From Eutrigla gurnardus (taxonomy: Eukaryota > Chordata > Actinopteri > Perciformes > Triglidae): a stretch of DNA of 64,000 nucleotides. The stretch spans positions 7,627,116-7,691,115 of the forward strand of contig OY741285.1 of assembly GCA_963514095.1 (NCBI GenBank), given 5' to 3'. Shown piece by piece: positions 47,030 to 59,471 of this stretch. How positions within the stretch are numbered: position 1 is the first letter of the stretch; every line of letters begins with the position of its first letter. The translations under genes were made by a program, and so were the position numbers. Under the pieces are notes generated by a model that was not told where the DNA came from, ran no database searches, and saw only the letters and a program-made list of their open reading frames with translations.

Positions 47030-47530
47030 ATGAGTGTGGGGATTGAGCAGAATTAGCGAGGTGATCGTGACTGGCCCCGGGGCCCCGCGATTGGCGCAGT
47101 TGTTACTTTTTTTGTTTTTGTTTTGGAGTCCACGCAAACATCTACATATTGTAACGATTTTGAATTTGAAAAAAAATCGCCTAATGATTTTATTATCATC
47201 CGAGTTTGTGCGCTCATGAATACAATCTCACTCGTGTGCAGCAACAACAAGTTAGTAGACGTCGTGGCTCCGGAGCTCACGCACAAGGAAGCGATGATCT
47301 TAATTTTTATCACACAAATTACACCAGGCATCGTGTCCCTGCGCGTCACACTTGACATTTGATCAGTTCACTCGCTTTTATGGTCCGTAATAAATACCAT
47401 CCCCAGCAGTTACCCGAAAGCTGGCAAGCCGAGGCCTCCTTGGTATTTTGCCCATTTAAATTAAGCACGTCTTAAAATAGCAGGAGTCGACAAGGCTGTT
47501 TATTTGAAACAGAAACCTTGTCAAAAAGTT
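47030..47530. promoter_or_regulatory. Candidate conserved regulatory block
   Basis: Repeat-poor stretch with CGCCTAATGATTTTATTATC, GGTCCGTAATAAATACC, GCCCATTTAAATTAAGC and a near inverted pair around GACAAGGCTG...AACCTTGTC (about 47489-47521). The frames here (47053-47358 -, 47123-47362 +) show no homology and overlap one another. Confidence 0.33.
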
Positions 47531-48959
47531 GTGTGTTTTTTTTCGACAAAGAGCTAGCGATGACAGAGTTATTCTGAACAAAAAGGAGCCCGGCTAAGGC
47601 CCTCCTTATCTTTTCCCTGCGATGCTCGTGTTATTTTTATACCAAAGAGTTCAGGGGCCTCTTCTTGCTCTTGTTATTTTAGGAGACGCTGAGAAAAGAG
47701 TCCCATCTCCTATGAAGTCATTAAACTGGTCGTAGGCAGCAAAAGCTGCAGGTAAATACTTGAGGTTTTATCCTGCTATGAGTCATGTGGCTGTAAATAC
47801 TTACCACCTCACATCCACCTCAACTCCTGCTGTAATGATTCCCTTTTAAAGGAAGTTTGAGAACGACTGTGGTTGCAGCTCCACCTTCATAATGTATTAA
47901 TTACATCTTTTTATACACATTTCTGTTGTCAAAGATATATATAGATATATATGTGTAATATGGGTTAGTGTTAGGTATACACAGCTGCTCTCATGATACA
48001 CGTTTTTATTTTTGTCAAAATGAATTTGAGTATCTGTTTTTCCACAATGTACACAGAAAGTTGTAGCCTAATACAAACAGTCAGGCATCCAACGCTAACA
48101 GACTTGGAACAAAGAGGCAACACCAAAACAGAAACTGGCTGTGGGGCGAAAAAACAAACTTGAAACAACAAAGACGGACAACCAGTCAGATGGAAAAAAA
48201 AAAATAAGCTTGCACATTGCCGAAGTACAGATCCATTCATTGTGTGACTGTACCTTTTGAGTTCTATGAAAAGATGATAGAAAAATGTGTGATAGATTAG
48301 CGAGCTGTAAAAAAACAGAACATGTCTGAAAAACCGAGGCACATTAATATTACATTAAATCATCGGATTTCTATTATATCTTCAGCATAGATTTGGCCAC
48401 AACTGAAAATGAATTTAAGGGACTAAAAACACAATCGGATTTGATGATAAATAAATCTGAAATTTTAACCAACCCTCTGGTTTCTAGCAGAAAAGCAAAA
48501 AAGAGAATGGAGCAGTGAATTAAACGAACATTGTGATTAGTCCTGACACTGATCAATATGAGAAAATATATTGTAATATTTGTGGTCGTATTGCCCGGGC
48601 CCAGCGTGATCCGTTTGATGGAGTACACACGGGCTCGGCGAGATCAGAGGCATTGCAGCATCGCTGCATAGGCACGCATCTCGCTGTTAGCGCCGAGTGA
48701 TAAGATTGAATGTGAAACGCTGCTTGTATAGTTGGCGCTGCTGCCATCCTGCTCCAGCATCCACCTCTGATGGAGAGGGGAGGTGTGATTGAATGTTTCC
48801 CTGGTTTGCATCATACCGGCTGTTGTACATATAGAAAAGACAGATTGCCGTGGACAGCATTGTGCATGCCGGCGATAACCCCACACGGACTCCCGCTGGT
48901 GTCACTCAATCAGTCAAGCTTTTTCCTTTTTCTTTTTTTTACCCCCCCGTACCAGAAGA

Positions 48960-49650
48960 TGTAGGCCCCGCGTTTTCCACGACGTGTTCCCCTTATCAAT
49001 AAATCGGCCTTTAAACGGTAGTTTCTTTTTGTTTACGAATGCGAAGAAACACTCAGGCACCTTGATCCCTCCCTGGCTAGCGGGCTGCATCGGCAGTGAT
49101 AAGAAGCCGTCGGATTGGCCGGCTAGATAGCGGCAGTCTGAAGCCCGAGTGACCCTGAGACAGTTGAAACAACAATAGGACGATAGCGAGAGATAGAGGG
49201 GAAAGATGGCTGCAGAGAAAGCCTGTTTGAAAGTTGTGGCTGAGGAGTTGGACGGGGGGGCGGAGTCGAGGCAGAATACTGGAGGATCGGCCGAGAAAAG
49301 AGGAAGTGACCTCACGCAGGCCGGTCGTTCCGAGGGCACGCTGTATGCCCCTGTTTACCATGCCCTCAAAGGGGGGCCACGCAGGACCCTTTGAAGCGCC
49401 TGACCGCCCCGCAGGCAGCCTCAAAAACCTGCCGCCGCTGAACTTTTACGCCATTGGCTGAAAGTTATTCAATATTTATCCGCCTATTGATGTGTATTTT
49501 TTGAGGGAGGGCGTCCAAGCAGCATTTTTTATGCCACACACGGCTCCTGAGGGGAAGATCATACAAACAAAGTCCTTTTACTTTGTCAACTTTTTCATTC
49601 AGATTAATTTAACTGGACGCTGTGGTGTCGGGAGAGACTTTGTGGACGCT
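48960..49650. promoter_or_regulatory. Candidate conserved regulatory block
   Basis: GC-balanced, almost repeat-free sequence containing TTATCAATAAATCGGCC, GGCCGGCTAGATAGC, GTTATTCAATATTTATCCGCC and CAGATTAATTTAACTGG. A frame from 49206 (MAAEKACLKVV...) opens with a good Kozak context but has no recognisable domain or splice support. Regulatory function is inferred from texture. Confidence 0.28.
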
Positions 49651-49901
49651 GAGCAGGAAGTAGCTAAAAAAGCTGGTTTATTGACACATTTATTTGGTGG
49701 TTATTGCATTCTCCTAGTAACGCAGCATACCAGACTGTTTTGTAATTTTAGACTACTTAACTACTTAAAGTGTGCGTGTGTTGACAGCATCAACAACAGT
49801 GCAGTAAAGGACTCAGCAGGAGTTGTTGTTGGTAATTTCATCATGACATCATTTGGCTGAAAGGTATTAAAAACATCTCATCACACAGTCATTTGACCAA
49901 A

Positions 49902-49925
<24 letters not shown>
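49902..49925. repeat. T24 homopolymer
   Basis: 24 consecutive T bases. It could be the reverse of a retroposon poly-A tail, but the adjoining sequence matches no SINE or LINE I know. Confidence 0.85.
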
Positions 49926-49932
<7 letters not shown>

Positions 49933-50104
49933 GTACATAACAGCTCCTCTAGTTTGAGATATACTACTAATAGTACTTTTTTTTAAAAAGTAAGTAATTC
50001 TTATTGAATCCTGTTTCCTGAATTTCCCATTCTGGGAATTGGGGCAGAAAGATGCAAATGTTAAGAGCATATACACACACAAACTACGTTCCTCACATTC
50101 ACGT

Positions 50105-50147
<43 letters not shown>
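50105..50147. repeat. (CA)n microsatellite
   Basis: 43-bp CA tract. Confidence 0.93.
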
Positions 50148-50148
<1 letters not shown>

Positions 50149-51676
50149 CCTTAGAGTCTAGAGCCTAGCCCTGCTCGAACAATGTCTCCATTGTTTTGTG
50201 GGCTTTCACTGGCAGCAGGGGACGGCTGGAGTGTTAACCATTTCCCAACTGCGCCTCGCTGTGTGTTATTGTGTGTGCGTGTGTGTGTCGGAGGTAGTGA
50301 AGCATGGGCACAGGGACGCAGAGAGAGGGAGGGCACTCGCTCCAAGTGTATGGTAATTAGTGTGGAGGAAGTGATGGAATCTGGCCATTTTTTATGGCCC
50401 CGCAAGACCTCCCACCTTAGCCTTTACAACCACTGAACATGCTTATTTTATTCCCCCATTCAGTCTTGGTTCTCTGAAGAATGTGTACTGGAAACGAGGC
50501 TTTGTGAAAAGAGCTGACGAGTTTTTGATATTGTAAGAAAAACAGAAAGGAAAAAAAAACAGAACCGCGTCTTCGCCGAGCATTCAGAAAAAAGACACAC
50601 CACAATGACTCTGTTGATCCCAACAATGGGCCAACGGACTGGATGGGCATGTTACTCTAGGTTTGTGGAAAAAAGACAGAAATCCAGGATCACATTCGGC
50701 CCCCTTCCCGGACGGCGTCTCTGTCCGTTTTTTTTTTTTTTCTAGAGGAATGGGGATAAAGGGGGCTTCCTGAGGTCTGAATGGGCCGTGCACCTGGGTT
50801 AGCCAGACAATCGCCCTGAACTCTGGGATGCCATGGCCTCCTCAGCTGTTAATGAGCGGCCCGTGGTCAGCAGGCACCACCCACACTCTGTCCACAGGCT
50901 TTACCTAGGAGGCTTTCTCCACCCTGACTTATGCCGACCTTAAGCCGCTCTTGCCCTCTGCACTTTAAGCCTTTTTCTCCCAAATAACCTCTCCCCCGCT
51001 TTTGTCTTCTTTCTGTGCATGCATCCATCCGCCCTTAACCTTTTGCTGCAAGAGCTCACATCGCACACATTTATTTACTTGTTGTTGTGGTCACTTTTGG
51101 AATACAGGATTCACATCTCTAGATTAAATTCCCAGAAATTGATATGGGAACCTTTTTACGATTTTAGCCGTATCGCCCAGTTCTAACTGGGAAGGCGATC
51201 CAGACCTCAGATAGAGACCATTGTGCCGGTCAGCTGTCGCTCACTGTCTTTCTCCAGACAAGACGTGTCGTTCAGGCGGGGGGGGGGGGGGTCACGCTTA
51301 CATCATCGGCTCGGGGCCAAAAATCCGAGGCTGCCGAGACGTGGCGTCAGGCCCCCGGGAACCGTGACAATGATAATGAGAGCACCTCGGTCATTGTGTC
51401 TGTCCGGCAGTCTGGACGGCCACTCATTCCCACAGACAATCCACTCAGTGTTGGCTTAGTCAGCAACACACAAAAAAAACCACAACAATGACGGAAGAGT
51501 CTTCCCGACTTAAGCTCCTACACATATCAAGTTACCTGATTAAATAATGAGTCGTGAGGGGCCGATCGACCGCAATCCAAATTGTCAAATTCATGTATTG
51601 AATGTGTGAAGAACATTGTTTAGCAGCATCAAACATTTTACTGTAGTCAATGTGACCAGCAGCTTGTTTTGTATTG

Positions 51677-51688
51677 TCTGTGTGTGTT

Positions 51689-51730
<42 letters not shown>
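51677..51730. repeat. (TG)n microsatellite, interrupted by TTTG
   Basis: 54 bp of TG repeats with two TTTG interruptions. Confidence 0.9.
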
Positions 51731-51733
<3 letters not shown>

Positions 51734-51867
51734 TTCTCTAGGGCATTGCGTCTGTTTTCCCTGCTGTGTTATTTGACCGTAAAACAACCCCTGTGAACTT
51801 AAGCTACCCCAGGGAATGTGTGACTCTGTGTTGGACATGCACATTTCAAAAATACATATTTGTATCT

Positions 51868-51921
51868 GTACGTGTGTGCGCGTGCGTGTGTGTGTGTGCG
51901 TGTGTGTGTGTGTGAGTGTGT
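51868..51921. repeat. (TG)n/(CG) compound repeat
   Basis: TG repeats with several CG steps (GTGCGCGTGCGTG), an alternating purine-pyrimidine tract with Z-DNA potential. Confidence 0.88.
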
Positions 51922-52708
51922 TTCACCAACAACCGCAGTGCTCACCGTCTAGCTGTTACGAAAAAGTTATCTGGCTGGCCCCGGGGTCAAGCACAAGTAC
52001 AAATAGAGCCCAGTGATCTCGCTGCAGAGCAGGCGACCCAGAGCCCTTCAGTAAACTAAACGCCCTGTTGCGTTTTCCCTGCATGTTCTGAGACTTCCAC
52101 TGCCGTGTCCTTTTCTTCCTTTTAGGAAATCAATAACTCCCCTTCCTTTATTTTCTTCCTCTTTCTTCCCTTCTCCTGTCCTCCCTATCACCTTCTGACA
52201 TCGCTCAGAAAGATATGAGATCTGAATCTGTTTGCTCTTAGGAGCAGTAGGTAGTTAACCTCTGAAATCCCTCTTCCTCTTAAGACATTTGAGCAGAGAA
52301 GTTAGCAAATCACAATTTTAGTGCGCCTAGTTAATTCATAAAAAAAAAAAAAAAATAGCATGACTGCTCTGGGGACCAGGCCACTTTCTTACTCTCTTTT
52401 TAACCCTTCATTACCCCGTCTGAGGGGGTCATCATCAAATTTGCGCCCCCAGAGCGATGCCATGTTCTACCAAAGTGAAATACTGTTCTAACAACCCGCC
52501 AGCCAGTTACCGACCAGTGCAGAGCCAGTGTTCCCCCGTTCTACCCGTGTCAGATTAATAATAACGGGGCCAAACATGCACCCAGGAGAACGCTGAGCCA
52601 GCAGAGACGAGCTAGTAGTTTAAATAACTCAAAAGACAGGGGATGCATTTCCAGGGAGAACACGTTTTCTTTTGCATAAAAAAAACCTGGTTTCCGGCTA
52701 TGATTGTC

Positions 52709-52754
52709 TGTGTGTGTGTGTGTGTGTGTGTCTGTGTGTGAGAGAGAGAGAGAG
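52709..52754. repeat. Compound (TG)n-(AG)n microsatellite
   Basis: TG tract with one TC interruption, followed directly by AG repeats. Confidence 0.9.
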
Positions 52755-53012
52755 AAAATGAACGAGAGATGGAGAGCTGATATAATTGTGTGACTTGGGA
52801 ACGTCCATCTTTGCCTTTCAGGGGCCCTTCTGCTGGGAATTCCCCGGACAGTCAGATCTGAGCCTTCACCAATTTCATTTGGTGAGAGACCTTTGAATTC
52901 CAAAAATATCTTGTTGGATTTTTTTGGCTGATTCCACACGCAAATTAACAACTGATAACTTGATGATTTTTACAAATACACAACATGATGAATGAATAAC
53001 CTAAATTCTGGT

Positions 53013-53076
53013 GATGATGATGATGATGATGCTGATGATGATGCTGCTGCTGCTGCTGATGATGATGATGCTGCTG
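53013..53076. repeat. Compound (GAT)n/(GCT)n trinucleotide repeat
   Basis: Alternating blocks of GAT and GCT units, 64 bp in all. Naive translation gives a long run of Met and Leu on + and of Ile and Ser on -. No gene is implied. Confidence 0.92.
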
Positions 53077-55052
53077 TGTTGTGCTTTGTGCTGTAATTCC
53101 CGTGCTGCTGCTCTGTTGCTGGTGTGGTTTTTAATGTGTGAAATGTCAATCAAGGTGATGGGATATTTTGTAACGTACGTCTCAAGTGTTGTACGCCGAG
53201 CTGGAGTCGAGGTGTTTTCCTCTCCAGCTTTGTTTGCTTTTGAACTCACTTCTCTGTGTTAAGGATTCTGTTTGCCTTCTTTATTTGCCTTGTGACGAAC
53301 CGGTCTTGGTTTCTGGATCGTACTGGTTTAATGACAACATCCTCTTTAGCTTCGGGAGCACATTGTGGATGTATTTGGTTTGAATTACCCTACGGTCCAC
53401 CAGCGGGAGAGGAAAGGCGGTCTGTTCTCTTGTTTGTGTATCTTTTGAGAAGCTGTTTTTGCCTTCTTAATCGACAGCGTCTGTCCGAATGTGAGACGGG
53501 CGGATAGATGCAGCAAGACACACACACACACATGCACACACACACAAGATTTGGCTCAGAGATGACCTAACCTTAAAGTGACGTAACGCCTCTAATTCCA
53601 AATAGTCCAGATTCTTCTGTCATTGTCCCTTTAACTCTTTCGTTGCTGTGAAGTGGAACTTAAAGGACTTTCCTGCTCCTTAAGCCGTGTTCTGGTTTGC
53701 TTCCGTTATGAAACCCAAAGGGCAGTTTATTAATCTCCTCAGAGGCGACCGGGGCTCAGTGGATTGCCTACTTGAGTTGTTTGCCTAATCAGCTGCTTGT
53801 TGATTTTTATTTATTTATTTTTTGCATACTCTGCAGGGCCTTTGTTGCCAGTAAATAACATGAAAAATAGAAAGAAAGAAGGTAAATCATGCTTTATCGT
53901 GCAAATAGTTATTAATATGACGGCGTGGTCTTCCAGGATTAAAAGCAACAACAACAACCATGCCTGATAGCATGTCATCTTGTGCCTGCCTCCTCTCCCT
54001 CACTCATACAAGTGTCTCTGCTGGAACTTGTTTGACGAGGTCTGGCAGGATCACCGTTGGGTGCGCCCGTCTCTCTCCGTGTGTGTCTTACAAACACACC
54101 TTTGTCTACAGCGTATATACGTAGTACGGTTGCGTCTGAGGCGTGACTTTGAGGTGTCGATGACAGGCGGTCGGGAGCTGGGTCAGGTCAGGTTATCGCT
54201 TTTGCGTGCGTTTCTTTGCGTACGGCGACGTGAACTCGTTAAACCCCCGGAGAACGGAGCGAGGAGATTTAAAAGAAAAACAAACAAAAAAAAGTAAAAG
54301 CTCTTAAGAGAGATGTGGTAATCCTGATTTGGCAATAGTTCATTTCCGCTAAGAACCAGGATCAAGGTTCAGAAGTGTTAAATGATCTAATATCCGACGA
54401 GCCGCTCCTACGAGTCGCGACGGTCGAGTGCACCCGTCATGGCGACAGATCCCCCCCCCCCCCCCAAGATAGCGCCATCGGCGGCATCAGGAGCGACAAC
54501 GGACTCCCTACGCTACTGTAGGAACACTGGAGGCCGTTTCACAGGGAAACTTGTTTTGACAGAACTCCAGGTGTCTCATTGTTGGGGCTGGCATGGTTCA
54601 ACAGATTTACCAATTAGCACTGGGCTGAGGGCACAGGAAGGGTGGGAGTGGAGGGAAGAAATGAAGAGGGGGAGGAGGAGGAGGAGTTTCTGATTCGGCC
54701 ATGGTGATGGAATGAGTGTTTGAGTGAGAGGTGCTGGTAGGTGTAGAGGGAGGGAGGGGGGTTGTGACCATACGGAGGCAGGCTGGAGTAAGGCGATCCG
54801 TGACCTCCTTTTTTTTCTCCCCCCCTCCCAGCAGCCGTATAGAAGGGGCTGAGGTTTTAGCTTAGCCACAAAGAGGAGGAGGGGGGGGTATGTGGGAAAA
54901 GAAGAAGGGGGCAGGAGGGCAGCTGAGGGAAAGGGGGGAGACCCATGTAAACTTTTTATTTTAACTTCTCAGGTGCACACTCAATAAAGCATATTGTGTA
55001 GGTCATTTGTTATGGATAAAGTGCAGACACTCGATCACACTGCCTGGCCCCG

Positions 55053-55054
<2 letters not shown>

Positions 55055-55124
<70 letters not shown>
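55055..55124. repeat. (CA)35 microsatellite
   Basis: 70 bp of perfect CA. Confidence 0.95.
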
Positions 55125-55125
<1 letters not shown>

Positions 55126-55423
55126 CTGTCTGCAGGAGCGCCGGTTTGTTTTTTCTCGCGAGTTCCCCCTCGGCTTGTTGTTCTCGGGCCGGTGCAAGGC
55201 GGAATCGTGTGGGATTAAACACAATGTTATTACTCTCGCTAACCCTCTTTGTTATTCCGCAGAAATATCTGCTCCCTTTTCCAGGAAGTTTGGAAGTGAA
55301 CTTTGGAGAGCGGGGTGAAGTGATTTAGAGAAGATCCCCAAGGGGTGGCCCCGCAGAATTTAGAGTAGTGTTTTTTTTTTTTTTTTTTTTAGGCTCTCGT
55401 GTCGCCGACTTCGATCGCGCGAA

Positions 55424-55458
55424 ACGGCGCTCACGTGCTGCAGGTACGTGAGCGCCGT
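55424..55458. other. GC-rich perfect hairpin with an E-box, in a CpG-dense patch
   Basis: Arms ACGGCGCTCACGT (55424-55436) and ACGTGAGCGCCGT (55446-55458) are exact complements around a 9-nt loop. The left arm's end overlaps the E-box CACGTG. The stretch 55391-55475 is unusually CpG-rich for its surroundings and follows a T20 run. Cruciform potential, a paired-site regulatory element, or a small structured RNA are all possible. No choice can be made from sequence. Confidence 0.7.
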
Positions 55459-55499
55459 GACATCCGCTTCGTTCAGACTTTTATTTAAGGTGTGGGACG

Positions 55500-55830
55500 T
55501 AAGTCATCATGGCAGCCAATCGTCACCTCAGCTCACAATCCAGTCGATGCTCTACGCTAGACTTTATGGTTTTCTAATTAAGTCAAATTAGACCTCCTGG
55601 GCATTGACATGCCATTATAAGACTTTTAATATAAAGCATTGTTGTGAACTTGACCTGGATTCGGGAGCACGACTACTTTGAGTAACGCTTGAAGCCTAAA
55701 TATTTCTGCTCTTACCTTTGCTGACACTTGTGGGCTCCCAGTGCAGCGCCAAGATCAATCAAGACCCGAGTATTAAAGCATTCCGAAGAGCCGCATGCAC
55801 ATCAAAGCAATCAATAATCAGAAAAGCAAT
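55500..55830. promoter_or_regulatory. Strong-looking candidate conserved element with a TCF/LEF site
   Basis: Repeat-free 330-bp block with GTTTTCTAATTAAGTC, AAATTAGACC, CCATTATAAGAC, TTTTAATATAAAGC and, near the end, CATCAAAGC (55800-55808), a full TCF/LEF consensus match on the - strand. It is followed by ATCAATAATC and GCAATTAAC. It is the most enhancer-like block of intron 4. Confidence 0.4.
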
Positions 55831-56053
55831 TAACAGTCGTAACCACGAAAGGTTTTATTAGAAGCTCCAGCTCCGGTTGTGTGACTCGGTGTTCTATACA
55901 TATGTAGGAGCAGCTTGTGATTGAGAGTGATGGAGACGGCTGGAGATAAGGACTGGAGGGGAGAAAGATGGCGGAGAATATGAAGCCCCGCCAAATTCCC
56001 CAAAGGAACAAATCACAGTTATGGATGAATACACTGTCACAGTCAAATCTGAG

Positions 56054-56194
<141 letters not shown>

Positions 56195-56555
56195 GAAGGC
56201 GGTGGAATGCTGAGTGATTCCAGAGAGCACTTAAGCCGCCTCGAATTCAGTTTTCCTGTTCCCGCCCGCGTTTCTAACAGGAGAGGGGCTTTTCTTTGGA
56301 GTTTGCGAGGGTAAACACGGGGGTATCTGCTTTCTGAGTCATTTAGCATCGTCCTCCGTCACCTTCCTCATATATTCCAAACAATGTTTTCAGGTTTGTC
56401 GGGCCAGCCCCCCGAACGAGACTAACCCCCCCAATTTATTTGATTTCGTTCCTCTTGGCAGTTCCACTGAAGACCTATCTGAACTTTTTCGAGGGATTTT
56501 TGTTTGGCTCCTGCATTGATGTGCGTGTTGTTATTTTTCTTCTCCTCCGTCTTCT

Positions 56556-56557
<2 letters not shown>

Positions 56558-56605
<48 letters not shown>
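56558..56605. repeat. (TG)n microsatellite
   Basis: 48 bp of perfect TG. Confidence 0.95.
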
Positions 56606-56607
<2 letters not shown>

Positions 56608-57629
56608 TCGACGGCGCCCGAGTGCCAGGCCCTGCTTTTGTCTCGGCCCAGGGAAGGAATTTGATGTGAGACTTATTTTCCTCCCCCCAGTCGGTTTCTT
56701 TTGAGCATATTCCCCTCCGTACCTGTTTTTTTTTTTGTTTGTTTGTTTGTTTGTTTTTGTTGTTTTTTTCCCCCCTAATAGTCCTGGAAGTTTGGGACAC
56801 TTCTTTGAGGCAGGTGACGCCGCGATTTGACTGCTCATCGCATACCTGTGCAGGTGCGCACACGCTTTCGTATTTACTTATCCAGCCGTTCCCGACAAAA
56901 AATGTACTCTAATTGAACGGCCTGTTAAAACGTCAGTGAAATCAGTCATGTAATAGCAGGCGGGAAGTGTGATGGGGTGAAAAGGTGACCTGGATTCCAC
57001 GAGATTAAGGAGGATCATCATACTTTTTGGATGTAGGGAGAGACGGCTCAATCTTGGCGGTATATGGGAGTTGTTGTTTTTTTTTTTTATGGGAGAAACT
57101 AATGTGTCAGACCCGCTTTTTTCCTCATCAGCGAGACGCGCCGTGGCACTGGCCAGACGTCGCCTGCGAAAAAGATGCGGAGAATTGCATGCTGGGAAAA
57201 AAAAAAGAATAAACAAGCCTGTCACCAAAGTTGGGGAAGAAATCCTTAGTGCAGCGCTACTGTCAAGAAGCAGCTTCCATTTCATACATTATTAACATTA
57301 CCTAAACGCATTATTTGTGTATTTATTCATTCATTTGTCTTGTTAACATCCTCCCGGAGTAAGATAAACAGCGCGGCCAGACTGGCTGTGTGACAGTTGT
57401 GCGCGAGAGAGATTTGAATAAAAAAAGACGCCCGGGCGGCGTGATTGGAGCGAGACAGGAGCGGATTCCGTGGACACCAGACTTCCTCTCCAGGCTCATT
57501 AAGGGACAGTAAGGCGATGATGTCGAATCGGCACGCACTTTACCGGCCTGCCTTTCCCTTTGAACAGCGTCGCCCTCTTATCTGCAACATGCTCTGTTCC
57601 TCCATAACAAGACGCTCCCGCTCCCCGTG

Positions 57630-57650
57630 CACACACACACACACACACAC
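57630..57650. repeat. (CA)n microsatellite with CG tail
   Basis: 21 bp of CA followed by GCACGCGCGC, alternating purine-pyrimidine. Confidence 0.85.
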
Positions 57651-58159
57651 GCACGCGCGCTGTCTGTCTCGCCTCCCTCGTGCACACACACACTGCCCGC
57701 ACACACACTCTTCATACTTATTTAGTTTGTGTAGACAGAAAAACTCTTAAGTATGTGGCTTGTCCACAGAATTTTGGCAGCTTTTGTTGTATTTTCTCCT
57801 ACGCTATCGGGAAGAGAAAAAAAAAAGCTTGGTACTTGTTTTTTTTTTGTTTTTCTTTTCTTCTGCACAGACATCACAAATGGATATTTTAATTGGAACT
57901 TTTGGCACTGTCTCCATCTTGTGTTGGAATGGCAGACAAGTGAGTGGCTGGCGAGGCCGGGGCCCGGCTGATTGGTGTGTAGCGAGGCGTGCCTAAATCA
58001 ACTGGCAGCATGAATAGCTCGCTTGATTCTCACTGGCATTCACTGGAATCCATTGCATTTTTTTTTATTTTTTTTTTTTTAAACAAGATTCTTTCTTTGG
58101 ATAAAGTCTAGAATAACCAACAAGGGAAAGAAGAGAATACCTCTTGCCTCCTTGAAGCA

Positions 58160-58480
58160 TGACTTCTTTTTGTTTCGTCGGTGCAGTTTACTCGCCTTTA
58201 TGCCAGCTCACTTTTTTGGCGCTTTTGTAATGTCAGAATAAATTGGCCAACCGGTGTTGTTGCTGCATCGCAGCCGCGGAGTGATTCCCTCTTACAACTT
58301 CCATGCAAAAGATTTTTGAAATGCTAATGCGCTTGTAATAATGGAAATAATCAGGATACCATAATGAATTAGCGTTGCACTCTTGATGTTTTTATTTTAA
58401 AGTCTGCTAACTCAAAGCATGTGGTAAGCCAGTTAGGATTAGCGAGGAATGACAAAAAAAAAAAAAACTGATGGAATCAG
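58160..58480. promoter_or_regulatory. Candidate conserved non-coding element
   Basis: Repeat-poor block with CAGAATAAATTGGCC, GAAATGCTAATGCGC, TTGTAATAATGGAAATAATC, CCATAATGAATTAGCG and AGTTAGGATTAGCG, ending at an A13 run. Dense TAAT-type cores. Inference from texture. Confidence 0.35.
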
Positions 58481-59180
58481 CTCTGAAGATATTTAAAATA
58501 TCTGCTTTTTTGAAGTTGACATTCAGTCAGTCAGGAGTTTGTCAGGACTCTGTTATGCACCATTGTGTTTGGACGCCTTAAGCTGTTGCAAGGGCTTGGA
58601 GAAATAGTGATGTCATACTTGGATGTTCAAGTTCAAGCTTGATGAGTGAAGCAAATTAATGATACCAGGCTGGTAAAACATGATAAGACAGAGGTGATAG
58701 TAACCTGGTTAATGCTCAATATGGTTTTGGATTTCATATTTCTATACCTTTTTCAGGAAGCAAGTTTTCTCCCAATTCCACATTTTTATTAGATGAATCT
58801 GCAGACGGCACCACGGAGCAGTTTAATCATTCATGTGTGTCTTAGGTGGATTTTTTTTCTTAAAAAGGAAATATCCATTTCCTGAATTCTGGGAATTGAA
58901 AGCGAATAGATCACCAACCCCTAAAATGACATGTTGGACCTGACTCCTGCTCCGGTGGAAGCACACTCCGGCTCCGCTGCAGCAGCTAATGCAAACCACA
59001 TGCTCGAGCTGCGTATCTGCATAAGCACACACCTGTTTAAACTGTGGGCAGTCGTTTTCTGTTTCTTTTTTTTTTAACCTCAAATGGTAAATGCAGGCAC
59101 ACTCACTCGCCAGAGGCAGAGCAGCTGCGGAGCCGGGTCAGGTTAGAGTCATTGTAATCCTCCTTGACATAATGTGGTCC

Positions 59181-59233
59181 TTGTGTGTGTGTGTGTGTGT
59201 GTGTGTGTGTCTGTGTGTGTGTGTGTGTGAGAG

Positions 59234-59277
<44 letters not shown>

Positions 59278-59278
59278 T
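59181..59278. repeat. Compound (TG)n/(GA)n microsatellite
   Basis: TG repeats with two (GA) interruptions, about 98 bp. Confidence 0.92.
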
Positions 59279-59337
59279 GAGGAGGAGAGAACAGGAGAAA
59301 GATGTCATGTGTTTGTGTGATTTGTATACTCACAAAT

Positions 59338-59471
<134 letters not shown>

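Noticed and set aside
49206..49394. Frame starting MAAEKACLKVV with good Kozak context
   Set aside because: No recognisable domain, no splice partner, and the sequence around it looks like a non-coding element. One good start context is expected by chance in 64 kb.
53001..53262. Met/Leu-rich and Ser/Ile-rich frames over the GAT/GCT repeat
   Set aside because: Pure trinucleotide repeat translation without a unique domain.
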